DNA of 34,808 bases from DASZTV01 sp036267875. GTDB lineage: Bacteria > Actinomycetota > Actinomycetes > JAFAQI01. The notes beneath the pieces were generated by a model that was given only the letters and a program-made list of their open reading frames with translations, was not told the DNA's origin and did not search any database. Positions within the stretch are counted from its first letter, which is position 1, and every line of letters starts with the position of its first letter. The position numbers and the translations under genes were made by a program. Location of the stretch: contig DATAVE010000039.1 of the NCBI GenBank assembly GCA_036267875.1, positions 1 through 34,808 of the forward strand, read 5' to 3'. This document shows positions 16,330 through 25,802 of this stretch, piece after piece.

Positions 16330-16460
16330 GCGTCATCCAACACCACGTAGGCATCACGCCTTCGCCGTCGTGGCTACGTTCCCGCTGATCGCGATGGCAG
16401 TGACCCCGGTTCGCGCGGAAACGACTCGCGCCGCGATATGACCGATGCAACGCTTCCCCC

Positions 16461-17051
16461 ATGACCACGCAGATCGGGATCGTGTTGTTCGACGGAGTCG
16501 AGGAGCTCGACGCGGTCGGGCCGTGGGAGGTACTCGCCGCCTGGTCGCACTTCTTCCCCGATGACGGCGTCGCTGTGAGCTGCCTCGCTCCACTGGGTGG
16601 GACCGTCGCCGCGGCAAAGGGCATGACCCTGACCGCCCATCACTCCTTCGCCGACGCTCCGCCGTACGACGTGCTGTTGCATCCCGGCGGGCGTGGGACA
16701 CGGCCGCTGATGAAGGACGTGGCGCACCTCGAGTGGGTCAAGGCGCAACGAGCATCGGTACCGCTGATGACAAGTGTGTGCACCGGCTCACTCGTCTACG
16801 CCGCGGCCGGTCTGCTGCGCGGCCGACCCGCCACGACGCATTGGGGATCACTGGAACTGCTGCAAGAGACCGACCCGACGATCGAGGTCCGCCCGGACGA
16901 CCGGTACGTCGACGACGGCGACATCGTGACGTCATCGGGAGTGTCGGCCGGCATCGACATGGCGTTGCATCTCGTCCGCCGCATGGCCGGCGAGGTGCGC
17001 GCCCGTGAGGTCCGTCGCTACATCCAGTACGACCCCGAGCCGCCCGTCTAG
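16461..17051 (+). CDS. DJ-1/PfpI family protein (isonitrile hydratase-like)
   Basis: 196 residues from ATG 16461. There is no Shine-Dalgarno sequence just upstream, so the mRNA may be leaderless. The class I glutamine-amidotransferase-like fold is clear: IGIVLFDGVEELDAVGPWEV (conserved Glu near 15), DVLLHPGGRGTRPL, and the nucleophile elbow SVCTGSLVYAAAGLL with Cys107, followed by RPATTHWGS. The arrangement is closest to the isonitrile-hydratase or AraC-N-terminal-type branch, but no helix-turn-helix follows. Substrate is unknown. Its stop codon overlaps the histidine kinase stop (convergent, 4-base overlap at 17048-17051). Confidence 0.88.
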   Translation: MTTQIGIVLFDGVEELDAVGPWEVLAAWSHFFPDDGVAVSCLAPLGGTVAAAKGMTLTAHHSFADAPPYDVLLHPGGRGTRPLMKDVAHLEWVKAQRASVPLMTSVCTGSLVYAAAGLLRGRPATTHWGSLELLQETDPTIEVRPDDRYVDDGDIVTSSGVSAGIDMALHLVRRMAGEVRAREVRRYIQYDPEPPV

Positions 17052-18534
17052 GGCTCCACGAGTGGAAGCTCGACCCGGAAGGTCGCGCCCTCGCCTGGCT
17101 TCGACTCCACCGACACATGCCCACCGTGCGCGGCAACGAGGCCGGCGACGATCGACAAGCCCAGGCCACTGCCACCGGAGCTCCGGGCCCGCGACACATC
17201 CGCTCGGTAGAAGCGCTCGAAGACCCGCTCCGCGTCCTCGGCGGACAGCCCCGGGCCGGTATCGGAGACCGCAATGGCGGCAATCCGCCGTGCCGTGTCG
17301 ATCGACACCTCGACCGTGACGGCCGCGCCATGCGGGGTGTGGGTCAGTGCGTTTGCCATCAGGTTGTTGACGACCTGGCGCAGCCTTGCGGCATCGCCGA
17401 TGACGACCGGCGGACTGGCCACATCTGCCTGCAGCTCGATCGAACGATCCGGCGCAGCCCTTCGGCTGTCCTCGACGACGTCGTGCGCGATCTCGAGCAG
17501 ATCCACTGGCTCCTGCTCGATCGGCCGCTCCTGGTCGAGCCGAGCAAGCAACAGCAGGTCGTCGACAAGCAGCCCCATGCGCATCGCCTCGTCCTCGATG
17601 CGGCCCATCGTCCGGTCGAGATCCGAGGCGTCGGTCGCGCCCATTCGGTGCAGCTCGGCGAATCCACGGATCGAGGTCAAGGGCGTCCGTAGCTCGTGAC
17701 TCGCATCGGCAACCAGCTGGCGCATCCGTTCCTCGGACGCCTTCGCCTGCTGCTGTGACTCGCGTTCGTGGGCGAACGCGGACTCGATCCGGCCGAGCAT
17801 CACGTTGAGGGCGTTGGAGAGCTGACCGACTTCGGTACGGGGATGGTGGTCGGGAACTCGCCGTGAGAGATCGCCGGCGGCGATGGCGGCGGCAGTTCGC
17901 TCGACCGCCACGAGCGGCGCGAGCGAGCGCCGGATCAACAGGTAGCCCCCGCCGCCCATGAGGACGAGAATCGCGGCGCCGATCAGCACCTCGATGAGAA
18001 TCAGGTGGTCGACGGTGTGGTCGATGTCCGACAACGATGTCGCGATCTCGGCGACCCCGGTGCCGTCGCCGGTCTCCACGGCGACCACCCGCCAGGACCC
18101 GTGGTGGTCCGCAGACGGCACGGTAAACGGCAGTCCGTCCACGACCGGCTTGGAGGTCATGGTCAGCGCGGGGAGCACTGGCGGCGACTGGCTGGTCAGC
18201 GGGGCGGCGTCCGGCCCACCGCTCGGGGCACCGTCCGAGTCGTAGATCCGCACGTAGTACGGGCTCGGAAGTCGATTCGATGTGGCGGTTGTCGTGGTCG
18301 GCTCGGAGCTTCCCGGGAACGGCCCGCCTGTTGGACCGCCGTCACCCGCGCCAAGTCGGAAGCGAAAGCCATCGGCAATGCCGTGCGCCGCGACGCGCAG
18401 CTGATCATCGGCGCGCCCGACCAGGTAGGAGTGAAGCGACGCCGTGGTGGCCACGGCCGCACCCGACAGGCCGACCGCGGCGAGTGCGAGCACCATCACG
18501 AGCAGCTTCAGGCGCAACGACAGTCGGCTGACCA

Positions 18535-18538
<4 letters not shown>
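17048..18538 (-). CDS. Sensor histidine kinase with HAMP domain
   Basis: 496 residues. It starts at GTG 18538, overlapping the regulator stop, or at ATG 18535. Order: membrane helix ~10-32; extracytoplasmic sensor ~33-178, rich in Gly/Pro/Thr near 60-90; membrane helix ~179-203; HAMP ~203-255; and a dimerisation helix with phospho-acceptor His281 (ADASHELRTPLTSI). The ATPase domain has the N box (NNLMANALTHT), G1 (DTGPGL) and G2 (SGGSGLGLSIV). All catalytic boxes are intact. It is the last gene of the minus-strand efflux operon and the cognate kinase of the adjacent response regulator. The stimulus is unknown; location next to an export system suggests it senses an exported compound or envelope stress. 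Confidence 0.93.
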
Positions 18539-19257
<719 letters not shown>

Positions 19258-19296
19258 CGACGTACCTCCGATCTCGGCCGTCAAGGTGTCACTCTC

Positions 19297-20970
19297 TCAG
19301 CCTGCTGGTCCGCCGAAGGTGACCGTGCCGGTCTGGCCGGTACCGCCGGACAAGCGGCGCGCGAACGCTCCACTTCCGCCTCCGGGAAAGGTGAAGCTGC
19401 CGCCGCCAAAGGTCACACTCGAGTTGGAGCTGGAACTCGGCACGGAGGCATTCAGGTCAGCGAGCACTACTCGGTCTCCGGCCGTCAGCCCCGAGTCGAT
19501 CTCGGTGAGGGCGGCGCCGACGGCTCCCACTGTCACCGTCTTGCGGGTCAGCTTGCCGTTGCGCAGCAGCTCGACGTATGCCGTAGTGCCGCTGTAGTGC
19601 ACTGCGGACGTCGGGACCGCGAGGACGTCCTCGACCGAGGCGATGACGAGGGTTACCGACGCTGCAGCGCCGGCGACGACGTTTGTGCCGAGGGGCATCG
19701 TGATCGTCACGGGGAAGGTCACCGATCCGGTCGAGGAGTCGATGCCCGCCGCGTTGACCGACACGACGTGTCCGGTGAGAGCCTTCGAGGAGCCGTCAGC
19801 CACCACGTTGGCAGTCATGCCGACCTTGACGTGGCGAATCTCGGTGGCCGACAAGTCGATCGTCGTCTGCTCCTGACGGGAGCCGACGATCACGAACGCC
19901 GGTGAGGTCGACGACGCGCTCACCTGGTCACCGTGTGCCACCGTCACCGCGGCGACCCGGCCGGCGATCGTCGCCCGCAACGTGCCCAGATCAAGACTCG
20001 CCAGATCGGTGTCGACGGTCGACAGCGCCTGGTCGATCGACGCCTGGTCGAGCGCGATGTCCGCCGCGCTGACGGTCGTCGAACCACGAGATCCCGACTG
20101 CTTGGCCGATGAGCCAGTCGACGACTTCGACGGTTGCACCGCGGCGTCGGACATCGACGAGAGGATCTTGGTGAGTGCGGTTTCGGCCTGGGACACCTGC
20201 TGCTCGTCGCGGTCGACGTCCTCCTGCGACGCGAGGAGCGCCGCGCCGGCGGTCGTGCAGGCGTCGCCCGAGGATGCATTGTTCGTCGGGGTCGGCGTGG
20301 GAGCGGGCGTCGACGACGCGGTCGACGACGCGGTCGGCGTTGCTGTCACGGTCGGGGCGTCGGCAGTTGAGCACGCCTCGTTGGCAGCGCTGAGCCCCTG
20401 GGCCGCGAGGCCAAGGGCTGTGTCCGTAGCTTGCTGCGCAGCGCGAACCTCTGCCTGAGCTTGTGCGAGTGACCCACCCCCCGCATGCCCAGACGGCGGA
20501 GAGGTCAGTACGACGTGCGGCTGCGCGGCCTGAAACGTCGGCGTCGAGCCGCCTGATGTCGGACTCGACGAGACGCTCTGACCAGTCTCGTCGGCCGACA
20601 TCCGGTTGCGGGCCGAGGCGAGTGTCGAGCGCGCTGCCCGCAGCTCGCTGCGAAGCTCGGTGCGATCGAGCTGTGCCAGAAGCTGACCCGCGCGCACTTG
20701 CTGTCCGGTGGTGACGCTGACGTGTGCCACGGTGCCACTGACCTGGAACGACTCATCGGCATGCGAGACCGGACTGACAGTCCCCGTCGCCGCGAGGGTC
20801 TGCATCACCGTGTCGTCGCTCGCGATAGCCGTGCGATAGGTCGCACCCGAGCCGCGGGTGAGACCCCACGCGGTCCCCGCGCCTGCCAGCACGATGACGA
20901 CGGTGCCCACGCTCACGACCCGCACGCGCCGCCGCGATCGCGGCCGCCATTTGTCTGTTGTCTCAGGCAC
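19297..20970 (-). CDS. HlyD/MacA-type membrane-fusion (adaptor) protein, second of two
   Basis: 557 residues from GTG 20968-20970, with CGGAGG eight bases upstream. The N-terminal membrane helix is at about 17-37. The first half of the lipoyl domain is near 75-102 (FQVSGTVAHVSVTTGQQVRAGQLLAQL), followed by a long alpha-hairpin. The hairpin is broken by a Ser/Thr/Pro low-complexity insert (about 210-235). The second lipoyl half is near 335-350 (IAGRVAAVTVAHGDQVS), and then come beta-barrel and membrane-proximal domains. The C-terminus is Gly/Phe-rich (VTFGGGSFTFPGGG). It is longer than usual adaptors. It overlaps the lipoprotein gene by 8 bases and should work with the MacB-type transporter in the same operon. 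The role of an adaptor in a cell presumed to lack a Gram-negative outer membrane is unclear. Confidence 0.88.
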   Translation of the reverse strand: MPETTDKWRPRSRRRVRVVSVGTVVIVLAGAGTAWGLTRGSGATYRTAIASDDTVMQTLAATGTVSPVSHADESFQVSGTVAHVSVTTGQQVRAGQLLAQLDRTELRSELRAARSTLASARNRMSADETGQSVSSSPTSGGSTPTFQAAQPHVVLTSPPSGHAGGGSLAQAQAEVRAAQQATDTALGLAAQGLSAANEACSTADAPTVTATPTASSTASSTPAPTPTPTNNASSGDACTTAGAALLASQEDVDRDEQQVSQAETALTKILSSMSDAAVQPSKSSTGSSAKQSGSRGSTTVSAADIALDQASIDQALSTVDTDLASLDLGTLRATIAGRVAAVTVAHGDQVSASSTSPAFVIVGSRQEQTTIDLSATEIRHVKVGMTANVVADGSSKALTGHVVSVNAAGIDSSTGSVTFPVTITMPLGTNVVAGAAASVTLVIASVEDVLAVPTSAVHYSGTTAYVELLRNGKLTRKTVTVGAVGAALTEIDSGLTAGDRVVLADLNASVPSSSSNSSVTFGGGSFTFPGGGSGAFARRLSGGTGQTGTVTFGGPAG

Positions 20971-21910
20971 CGCCGGGACCTCCGGGGAAGCCTCCCGAGC
21001 GAACGAAGCCCCCGAACTGGCGAGGCACAGGGCAGGCGCCGTTTACCGGCGAGCTGATCGACACGGACTGGGCATCGAGCACGCCACTCACGTCGTCGCT
21101 GCCAATCGCGTTGACACACAGGCCCTTCTTCACGTCCGTCGCCGACCCGGTGCTCGTCGCGTCGTACATCGTCGAAGCGGTTGTCTTCACGGTGATGGTC
21201 GTGCCTGACCCGAAGCTCGACTTGACCGTGAACGACGATCCGCCAATCGCGGTGATCGTGCCGAAGGCGCCACCGACGCCGCCGCCACCGAAGCGACCGC
21301 GGAATGAACCCGATCCGCCCGGGAAGGCCGACGATGTCGGGACGGGGCGCGACGTGCCGCCTTCTCCGAAACCGCCAGCGGGTGGCGTGAAGCTGCCGCC
21401 GCCCGGGAACCCGCCCTGGCCGCCGGGGAAGCCCCCCTGGCCGCCGGTCACCTGCTGACAGCCAGAGGTGCTTGTCACGGTGACCGACGTCGCGGTGACG
21501 TCGGTCGGGAAGGTCGGGGTTGCACCCGGAGTCGGCCTACCTGCGCCGCCGGTACCGGTGTTGGTCGAGGACACCATGACGCAATCGCCCTTCGCCAACG
21601 ACGAACGAGTCGTCGAAGCGGTCGACGTGAAGCGTGTGGTCGAGCTGAAGTCGACGGTCTGCGGACCGCTGGTCTCCTGCACCGCGGCACTCGACGCGCT
21701 CGCAGCCAGCACCTTGCCAGCCACCGATGAGAACGACGTCGACGAGCCGGTACCGGTCGTTGCGGACACCGATGAGGGTGACGACCCGCCGCAGGCGGTC
21801 AGGGCGACGGCAAGGGTCGCGCCACCGGCGACGTACGTCGCGAGGCGCGCCGTACGGCGGGAAGTTGGTGCTGACACTGTCGCTCCACTCATGAGGGCTA
21901 CTCGGTTCAT
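20963..21910 (-). CDS. Gly/Phe-rich lipoprotein with DUF5666-like domains
   Basis: 315 residues from ATG 21910, or about 309 from ATG 21892; neither start has a strong ribosome site. A hydrophobic stretch ends in a lipobox, VALTAC, with Cys40 as lipid site. Two DUF5666-like beta units are seen, at about 60-155 (AGKVLAASASSAAVQE, then LAKGDCVMVSSTN) and at about 220-300 (FGTITAIGGSSFTVKSSFG, then VKKGLCVNAIGSDDV). Between and after them are stretches of GGF, FPGG and GGG motifs. DUF5666-type domains are common in exported lipoproteins of unknown function. The gene lies between permease and second adaptor in a coupled operon, so it may be an accessory or outer-face component of the exporter. 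Confidence 0.82.
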   Translation of the reverse strand: MNRVALMSGATVSAPTSRRTARLATYVAGGATLAVALTACGGSSPSSVSATTGTGSSTSFSSVAGKVLAASASSAAVQETSGPQTVDFSSTTRFTSTASTTRSSLAKGDCVMVSSTNTGTGGAGRPTPGATPTFPTDVTATSVTVTSTSGCQQVTGGQGGFPGGQGGFPGGGSFTPPAGGFGEGGTSRPVPTSSAFPGGSGSFRGRFGGGGVGGAFGTITAIGGSSFTVKSSFGSGTTITVKTTASTMYDATSTGSATDVKKGLCVNAIGSDDVSGVLDAQSVSISSPVNGACPVPRQFGGFVRSGGFPGGPGGA

Positions 21911-21919
21911 TGGGCCGGG

Positions 21920-23158
21920 CTATTCGGTGCGAAGTGCGTCGATGGGGGCGAGTCGGGCGGCCCGCGTTGCTGGATAGACCCCGAATCCGAGGGCCAGGGC
22001 GACTGCGACGACGATCGCGCCGGCGGCCGCCAGGGGCGAGATCGAGATGGGGTCGGAGATGAAGTGCGGCAGGACTTCCGCGCCGACGACGCCGAGCAGC
22101 ACGCCGAGGACCCCACCGGAGAAGCCGAGCACCGACGCCTCGAACAGGAACTGACGGCGGATCGCCTTCGGCGTCGCGCCGAGTGCCTTGCGCAGACCGA
22201 TCTCACGGATCCGCTCGGTGACTGAGACCAGCATGATGTTCATCACGCCGATGCCTCCGACAAGCAGCGAGATGGCGGCGATGCCGGCAAGCAGCACGGT
22301 CAGCGTCTTGCTGACACTCGTGGCCGTCGAGATCAGATTCTTCTGCGACGTGATCGTGAAGTCGGCGTCGGTGGCGGCAGTGATGTCGTGCAACGCGAGG
22401 AGCTCAGCATCCGCCTCCTGGTAGGCCGCCGAGATCGTGTGACCGCTGGTCGCCTCGACATAGATGTCACTGACTGCGTTGCGCGAGTCGCCACCGATGA
22501 CTCGCGACGCGGCGGTCGTGATCGGGATGATCGCCGTGTCGTCCTGGTCCTGCGTCGAGGACGAGCCACTGCCGACCGAGTCCAAGACCCCGACCACCTG
22601 GAAGGGGACCGAGCCGATCGTCACGGTCTGCCCGACCGGATCGCGGACGCCGAACAGCTCCGAGGAGGTGTCGGCGCCGAGGACGACAACCGCTGCCGAG
22701 CTCGCGACGTCGTCGTTGGTGATGAAGCGACCGGACTCGACCGAACGCGCGCGAACCTGCAGCCAGCTCGGGGTCGCGCCGACGACGGACGTGGTCCAGT
22801 TCGTGCTGCCCGCGGCCAGCTCTTCCTCAGTCGAGCTGGTCGGCGCGACGTCTTCGATATCCGGCGCCGCCTGCTTCGAACCGAGAGCATCAGCATCCTG
22901 CGTGGTCAGGGTCGACGCCGTACCGAATCCGCCACGTACGCCGGAGCTGCTCGTCGTACTTCCAGGGGTGACGATCAGCAGGTTGCTGCCGAGCGAGCTG
23001 ATCTCACCTTTGACCTGCTGCTGTGCGCCCTCACCGAGACCGACGGTCAGCATCACCGCAGCGATGCCGATGAGGATGCCGAGCATCGTCAGCAACGAGC
23101 GCAGCCGATGGGACCGAACGGCATCGAGCCCGGTCCGGGCGGTCTCGAGCCAGTTCAC
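21920..23158 (-). CDS. MacB-type ABC transporter permease
   Basis: 412 residues from GTG 23156-23158, which overlaps the ATPase stop. The open frame reaches much further upstream, but only as an antisense shadow of the ATPase. The MacB layout is clear: a first membrane helix at ~20-42 (LRSLLTMLGILIGIAAVMLTVGLGEG), then a large extracytoplasmic domain beginning SSLGSNLLIVTPG. Three C-terminal helices follow (LLAGIAAISLLVGGIGVMNIMLVSV; VLGFSGGVLGVLLGVVG; AGAIVVAVALALGFGVYPA). The conserved coupling segment ERIREIGLRKALGA and the terminal RAARLAPIDALR are present. MacB-type systems act as mechanotransmitters that expel antibiotics, peptides or lipids. Substrate is not visible. Confidence 0.93.
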   Translation of the reverse strand: MNWLETARTGLDAVRSHRLRSLLTMLGILIGIAAVMLTVGLGEGAQQQVKGEISSLGSNLLIVTPGSTTSSSGVRGGFGTASTLTTQDADALGSKQAAPDIEDVAPTSSTEEELAAGSTNWTTSVVGATPSWLQVRARSVESGRFITNDDVASSAAVVVLGADTSSELFGVRDPVGQTVTIGSVPFQVVGVLDSVGSGSSSTQDQDDTAIIPITTAASRVIGGDSRNAVSDIYVEATSGHTISAAYQEADAELLALHDITAATDADFTITSQKNLISTATSVSKTLTVLLAGIAAISLLVGGIGVMNIMLVSVTERIREIGLRKALGATPKAIRRQFLFEASVLGFSGGVLGVLLGVVGAEVLPHFISDPISISPLAAAGAIVVAVALALGFGVYPATRAARLAPIDALRTE

Positions 23159-23850
23159 TGGAGCTCGCCGTCTCGGATGTGGACCGAGAGCTGCGCCGTG
23201 GCCGCAACCTCGGAGTCGTGAGTGATCAGGATGATCGTGCGACCGGCCCGGTGCATGTCGTGGAAGAGCTCCAAGACATCGGCGGACGATGCCGAATCGA
23301 GGTTGCCGGTCGGTTCGTCGGCGAGCACCAGGTCCGGGTCGGTGACGATCGCGCGGGCGATTGCGACCCGCTGCTGCTGGCCTCCCGAGAGCTCGCCCGG
23401 CTTGTGATCGAGTCGGTCGTCGAGTCCGACCTTCGCCAGCGCAGTCGCCGCCCGCTCGTGACGCTCGTCCGGCCGGACACCGGCGTACGTCAGCGGGAGC
23501 TCGACGTTGCGAAGCGCGGTGAGGGAGGGGAGCAGGTTGAACTGCTGAAAGACGAAGCCGATGCGGCGGTTGCGCACCTCGGCGAGCCGCCGCTCGTCCA
23601 TGTGCGAGACGTCCTCGCCGCCGATCCGGTACTCCCCGGACGTCGGCACATCGAGACATCCGAGGATGTTCATCAACGTCGACTTGCCGGACCCGGACGG
23701 CCCGACGATCGCGACGAGGTCACCCTCGGCGATCGAGAGCGAAATGCCGCGCAGCGCCTCGACCTCGAGTGATCCTGAGCGGTAGGTCTTGCGCACATCG
23801 GTCAGGGCGAGGACCGGCGAGGTCGGCACGGCCGCCAGGGCCGAGGTCAC
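23155..23850 (-). CDS. MacB/LolD-type ABC transporter ATPase
   Basis: 231 residues from GTG 23848-23850, overlapping the stop of the first adaptor gene. All ABC motifs are intact: Walker A GPSGSGKST (50-58), Q-loop FVFQQFNLLP, signature LSGGQQQR (154-161), Walker B LVLADEP with catalytic Glu179, D-loop NLDS, and H-loop His211 (ITHD). The combination of NLLPSLTALRNVELPL and ADEPTGNLD is typical of the MacB/LolD branch. It powers the permease encoded directly downstream. Confidence 0.95.
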   Translation of the reverse strand: MTSALAAVPTSPVLALTDVRKTYRSGSLEVEALRGISLSIAEGDLVAIVGPSGSGKSTLMNILGCLDVPTSGEYRIGGEDVSHMDERRLAEVRNRRIGFVFQQFNLLPSLTALRNVELPLTYAGVRPDERHERAATALAKVGLDDRLDHKPGELSGGQQQRVAIARAIVTDPDLVLADEPTGNLDSASSADVLELFHDMHRAGRTIILITHDSEVAATAQLSVHIRDGELQ

Positions 23851-25022
23851 CCGCCACCACCGAACGACGGAAGGCCACCGCTGCCACTGAAGCTGGGCGC
23901 GCCACCGCCGCCGAAGCCAGTGCTACCGCTGCCGCCGAAGCCACGGGTGAAGGTGCCCCCGGAGCCGCCGCCGGTCGTACCGAGTCTTGCGAAGGTCGGG
24001 ATCGTGACGACGACCTGGTCACCCGCCACCAGCCCCGACTTCACCGCCGTCTGCTGGCCGTAGGTCTGCCCGACGGTGATGGTGCGAGTCTGCGTCCCAC
24101 TGCCGGTCTTGACCTTCACCGTCGCGGTCGACCCGTTGTAGGTAATCGCGAGGGTTGGAATCGCAAGGACGTTGACTGCCTTGCTCGTCGTGATCGCCAG
24201 TGTTGCGCTCGACCCGGCGTACACACCTGACGGATGTCCGGTCAGCGCGATCGTGATCGGGAAGCTGACGACTCCGGACGAACTGGTAGGGACCGTGGTC
24301 ACCGAGGTCACCGTGCCCGCGACGGCGGCGATCGCCCCCTCAGGAGTGACCGCTACAGCCTGACCCTTCTTTACCTCGCTGACCTCGGTGTCGTCGACCG
24401 TCGCATTGACGACGAACGTCCGCGTCGACTGGATCGACACCTGCGACGAGGAACTCCCACTCTGCGCCTCACCGTCGCCGCCAGCGCTCACCTGCTGACC
24501 GACCGAGAGGTTTACGGCTGTCACGGTGCCGCCGAAGGTTGCCTTCAGGTTTGCGTCGGCGAGATCGAGGCTCGCCGAGTGCAGCGATGATCGCGCTGCG
24601 ACCAGCGCGGCCTCGTCGGCGGTCTGCTGCGCCGAACCCGAGGTGTCCGCACTGACCTTGTCAGCGTCGGCTGCGACGGTTGCCTCGGCCGCCGCCCGCT
24701 GCTCGACCAATGCAGCCGTGCCGACGGCGGCGAGCGTCTGGCTCTTCTTGACGACGTCGCCGATCTTGACGCGAACCCTCGTCACGCGTCCCGACACCGC
24801 AAAGTCCAGATCGGCCTGCTTGGCTGGCTCGACGGTCCCCGACGCCGAGACGGTCTGCACGATCGTCGTCAACTTCGCGGCAACCAGATCGGTCGTTGCG
24901 CCGGTCGACTTGCTGCTCCACGGCTGGGTGGCGGCGAGCGCCGATCCACCACCGAGCAGGGCCAGCACGACGACACCGATGATCACCCGACCACGGGTCA
25001 AACGAGGGACAGCTCTTCGCAC
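23847..25022 (-). CDS. HlyD/MacA-type membrane-fusion (adaptor) protein, first gene of the efflux operon
   Basis: 391 residues from GTG 25020-25022. The N-terminal membrane helix is at ~13-32. Lipoyl halves lie near 72-99 (FAVSGRVTRVRVKIGDVVKKSQTL) and 158-178 (LKATFGGTVTAVNLSVGQQVS). A short alpha-hairpin lies between them. A beta-barrel part follows (VNATVDDTEVSEVKKGQAVAV), then a membrane-proximal part. The last ~45 residues are Gly/Phe/Ser-rich (FTRGFGGSGSTGFGGGG). It is a typical MacA partner for the ATPase and permease that follow with overlapping stop/start codons. With the second adaptor gene, the operon encodes two different adaptors for one transporter, which is unusual. Confidence 0.9.
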   Translation of the reverse strand: MRRAVPRLTRGRVIIGVVVLALLGGGSALAATQPWSSKSTGATTDLVAAKLTTIVQTVSASGTVEPAKQADLDFAVSGRVTRVRVKIGDVVKKSQTLAAVGTAALVEQRAAAEATVAADADKVSADTSGSAQQTADEAALVAARSSLHSASLDLADANLKATFGGTVTAVNLSVGQQVSAGGDGEAQSGSSSSQVSIQSTRTFVVNATVDDTEVSEVKKGQAVAVTPEGAIAAVAGTVTSVTTVPTSSSGVVSFPITIALTGHPSGVYAGSSATLAITTSKAVNVLAIPTLAITYNGSTATVKVKTGSGTQTRTITVGQTYGQQTAVKSGLVAGDQVVVTIPTFARLGTTGGGSGGTFTRGFGGSGSTGFGGGGAPSFSGSGGLPSFGGGG

Positions 25023-25083
25023 GGCTTACGGCTCCCTTTGGCGGTTGAGCGACAGCCTGGGCGGGAGCCCTTAGCGATGCGTG

Positions 25084-25105
25084 AGAGGAACCTGTGAGTT
25101 ACCTG
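25084..25105 (-). promoter_or_regulatory. Candidate operator for the operon's PhoP-type regulator
   Basis: On the minus strand two adjacent 11-mers, CAGGTAACTCA and CAGGTTCCTCT, share 8 of 11 positions. They lie about 62-83 bases upstream of the first adaptor start. An 11-base period of direct repeats is the usual footprint of OmpR/PhoP-family dimers. The element also contains TCACAG, the core of the mycobacterial PhoP motif as I recall it. An inverted repeat GGCTCCC/GGGAGCC (25030-25036 and 25063-25069) lies in the leader. Autoregulation is inferred. Confidence 0.45.
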
Positions 25106-25119
25106 GCAGATCTCGTGGA

Positions 25120-25695
25120 CTAGATGTGTTGCGGGCCGTACGCGAGCGTGAGGAACTCGGCGCGGGTTCGAGCGTCGTCGCGTAGCCGGCCGAGCAACGT
25201 TGACGTCACCGTCGACGCGCCGCGGGCAGCCACCCCGCGGACGGTCATGCAGGTGTGCTCGGCACGGAGCACGATGCCGACGCCCTTCGGTGCGAGGTTG
25301 TCCTCGAGCCAGTGAGCGATCTGGGTGGTCATCCGCTCCTGAACCTGCGGTCGACGAGCGAACAGCTCGACGACACGCGCGAGCTTGGACAGCCCGAGGA
25401 TTCGCTCACCCGGCAGGTAGGCGACGACGGCCGTCCCGATGAACGGCAGCAGGTGGTGTTCGCAGAGCGATGTGAACGGGATGTCCCGTGCGATCACCAT
25501 CTCGTCGTACCCCTCGTCGTTGGGGAACGTCGTCATCGAGAACTCGCGCGGGGTCAGCAGCTCGGCGTACGCCCGCGCGATGCGACCCGGCGTGCCCGCT
25601 AGTGGCCCTTCTCCGTGCGCGATGCCGAGGGCGTCGAGCAGCGCGCCCGCGGCGACCTCCGCTGCCTGGAGATCGATGGAGCTCTCGCTGTTCAC
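25120..25695 (-). CDS. folE: GTP cyclohydrolase I, FolE type
   Basis: 191 residues from GTG 25693-25695. It converts GTP to 7,8-dihydroneopterin triphosphate, the first step of tetrahydrofolate synthesis, in the cytoplasm. The zinc ligands Cys78, His81 (SLCEHHLLPF) and Cys149 (EHTCMTVRG) are all present, as are TPGRIARAYAELL, YLPGERILGLSKLARVVELFARRPQVQERMT and the C-terminal STVTSTLLG. Full length for the family. The gene is not in an operon with other folate genes; the nearest folate-like gene is the FolP2 paralogue 12 kb away. It diverges from the prepilin cluster. Confidence 0.95.
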   Translation of the reverse strand: MNSESSIDLQAAEVAAGALLDALGIAHGEGPLAGTPGRIARAYAELLTPREFSMTTFPNDEGYDEMVIARDIPFTSLCEHHLLPFIGTAVVAYLPGERILGLSKLARVVELFARRPQVQERMTTQIAHWLEDNLAPKGVGIVLRAEHTCMTVRGVAARGASTVTSTLLGRLRDDARTRAEFLTLAYGPQHI

Positions 25696-25802
25696 GGCAT
25701 CGACCGTAGATCGAGCGCGGCTGACTAGTCATACCGAGTGCCCAAAAATGGTCGCATTTGGTCTGGGAGAGGCCGTTACTTTTCTCGATAGTTCCCAATG
25801 AA

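Noticed and set aside
23159..23659. N-terminal extension of the permease frame
   Set aside because: It is out of frame within the ATPase gene; the MacB-like sequence begins at the GTG overlapping the ATPase stop.
25700..25802. c-di-GMP riboswitch before the prepilin cluster
   Set aside because: Expected for some pilus genes, but the conserved riboswitch core sequences are not present here or in 28873-29041.
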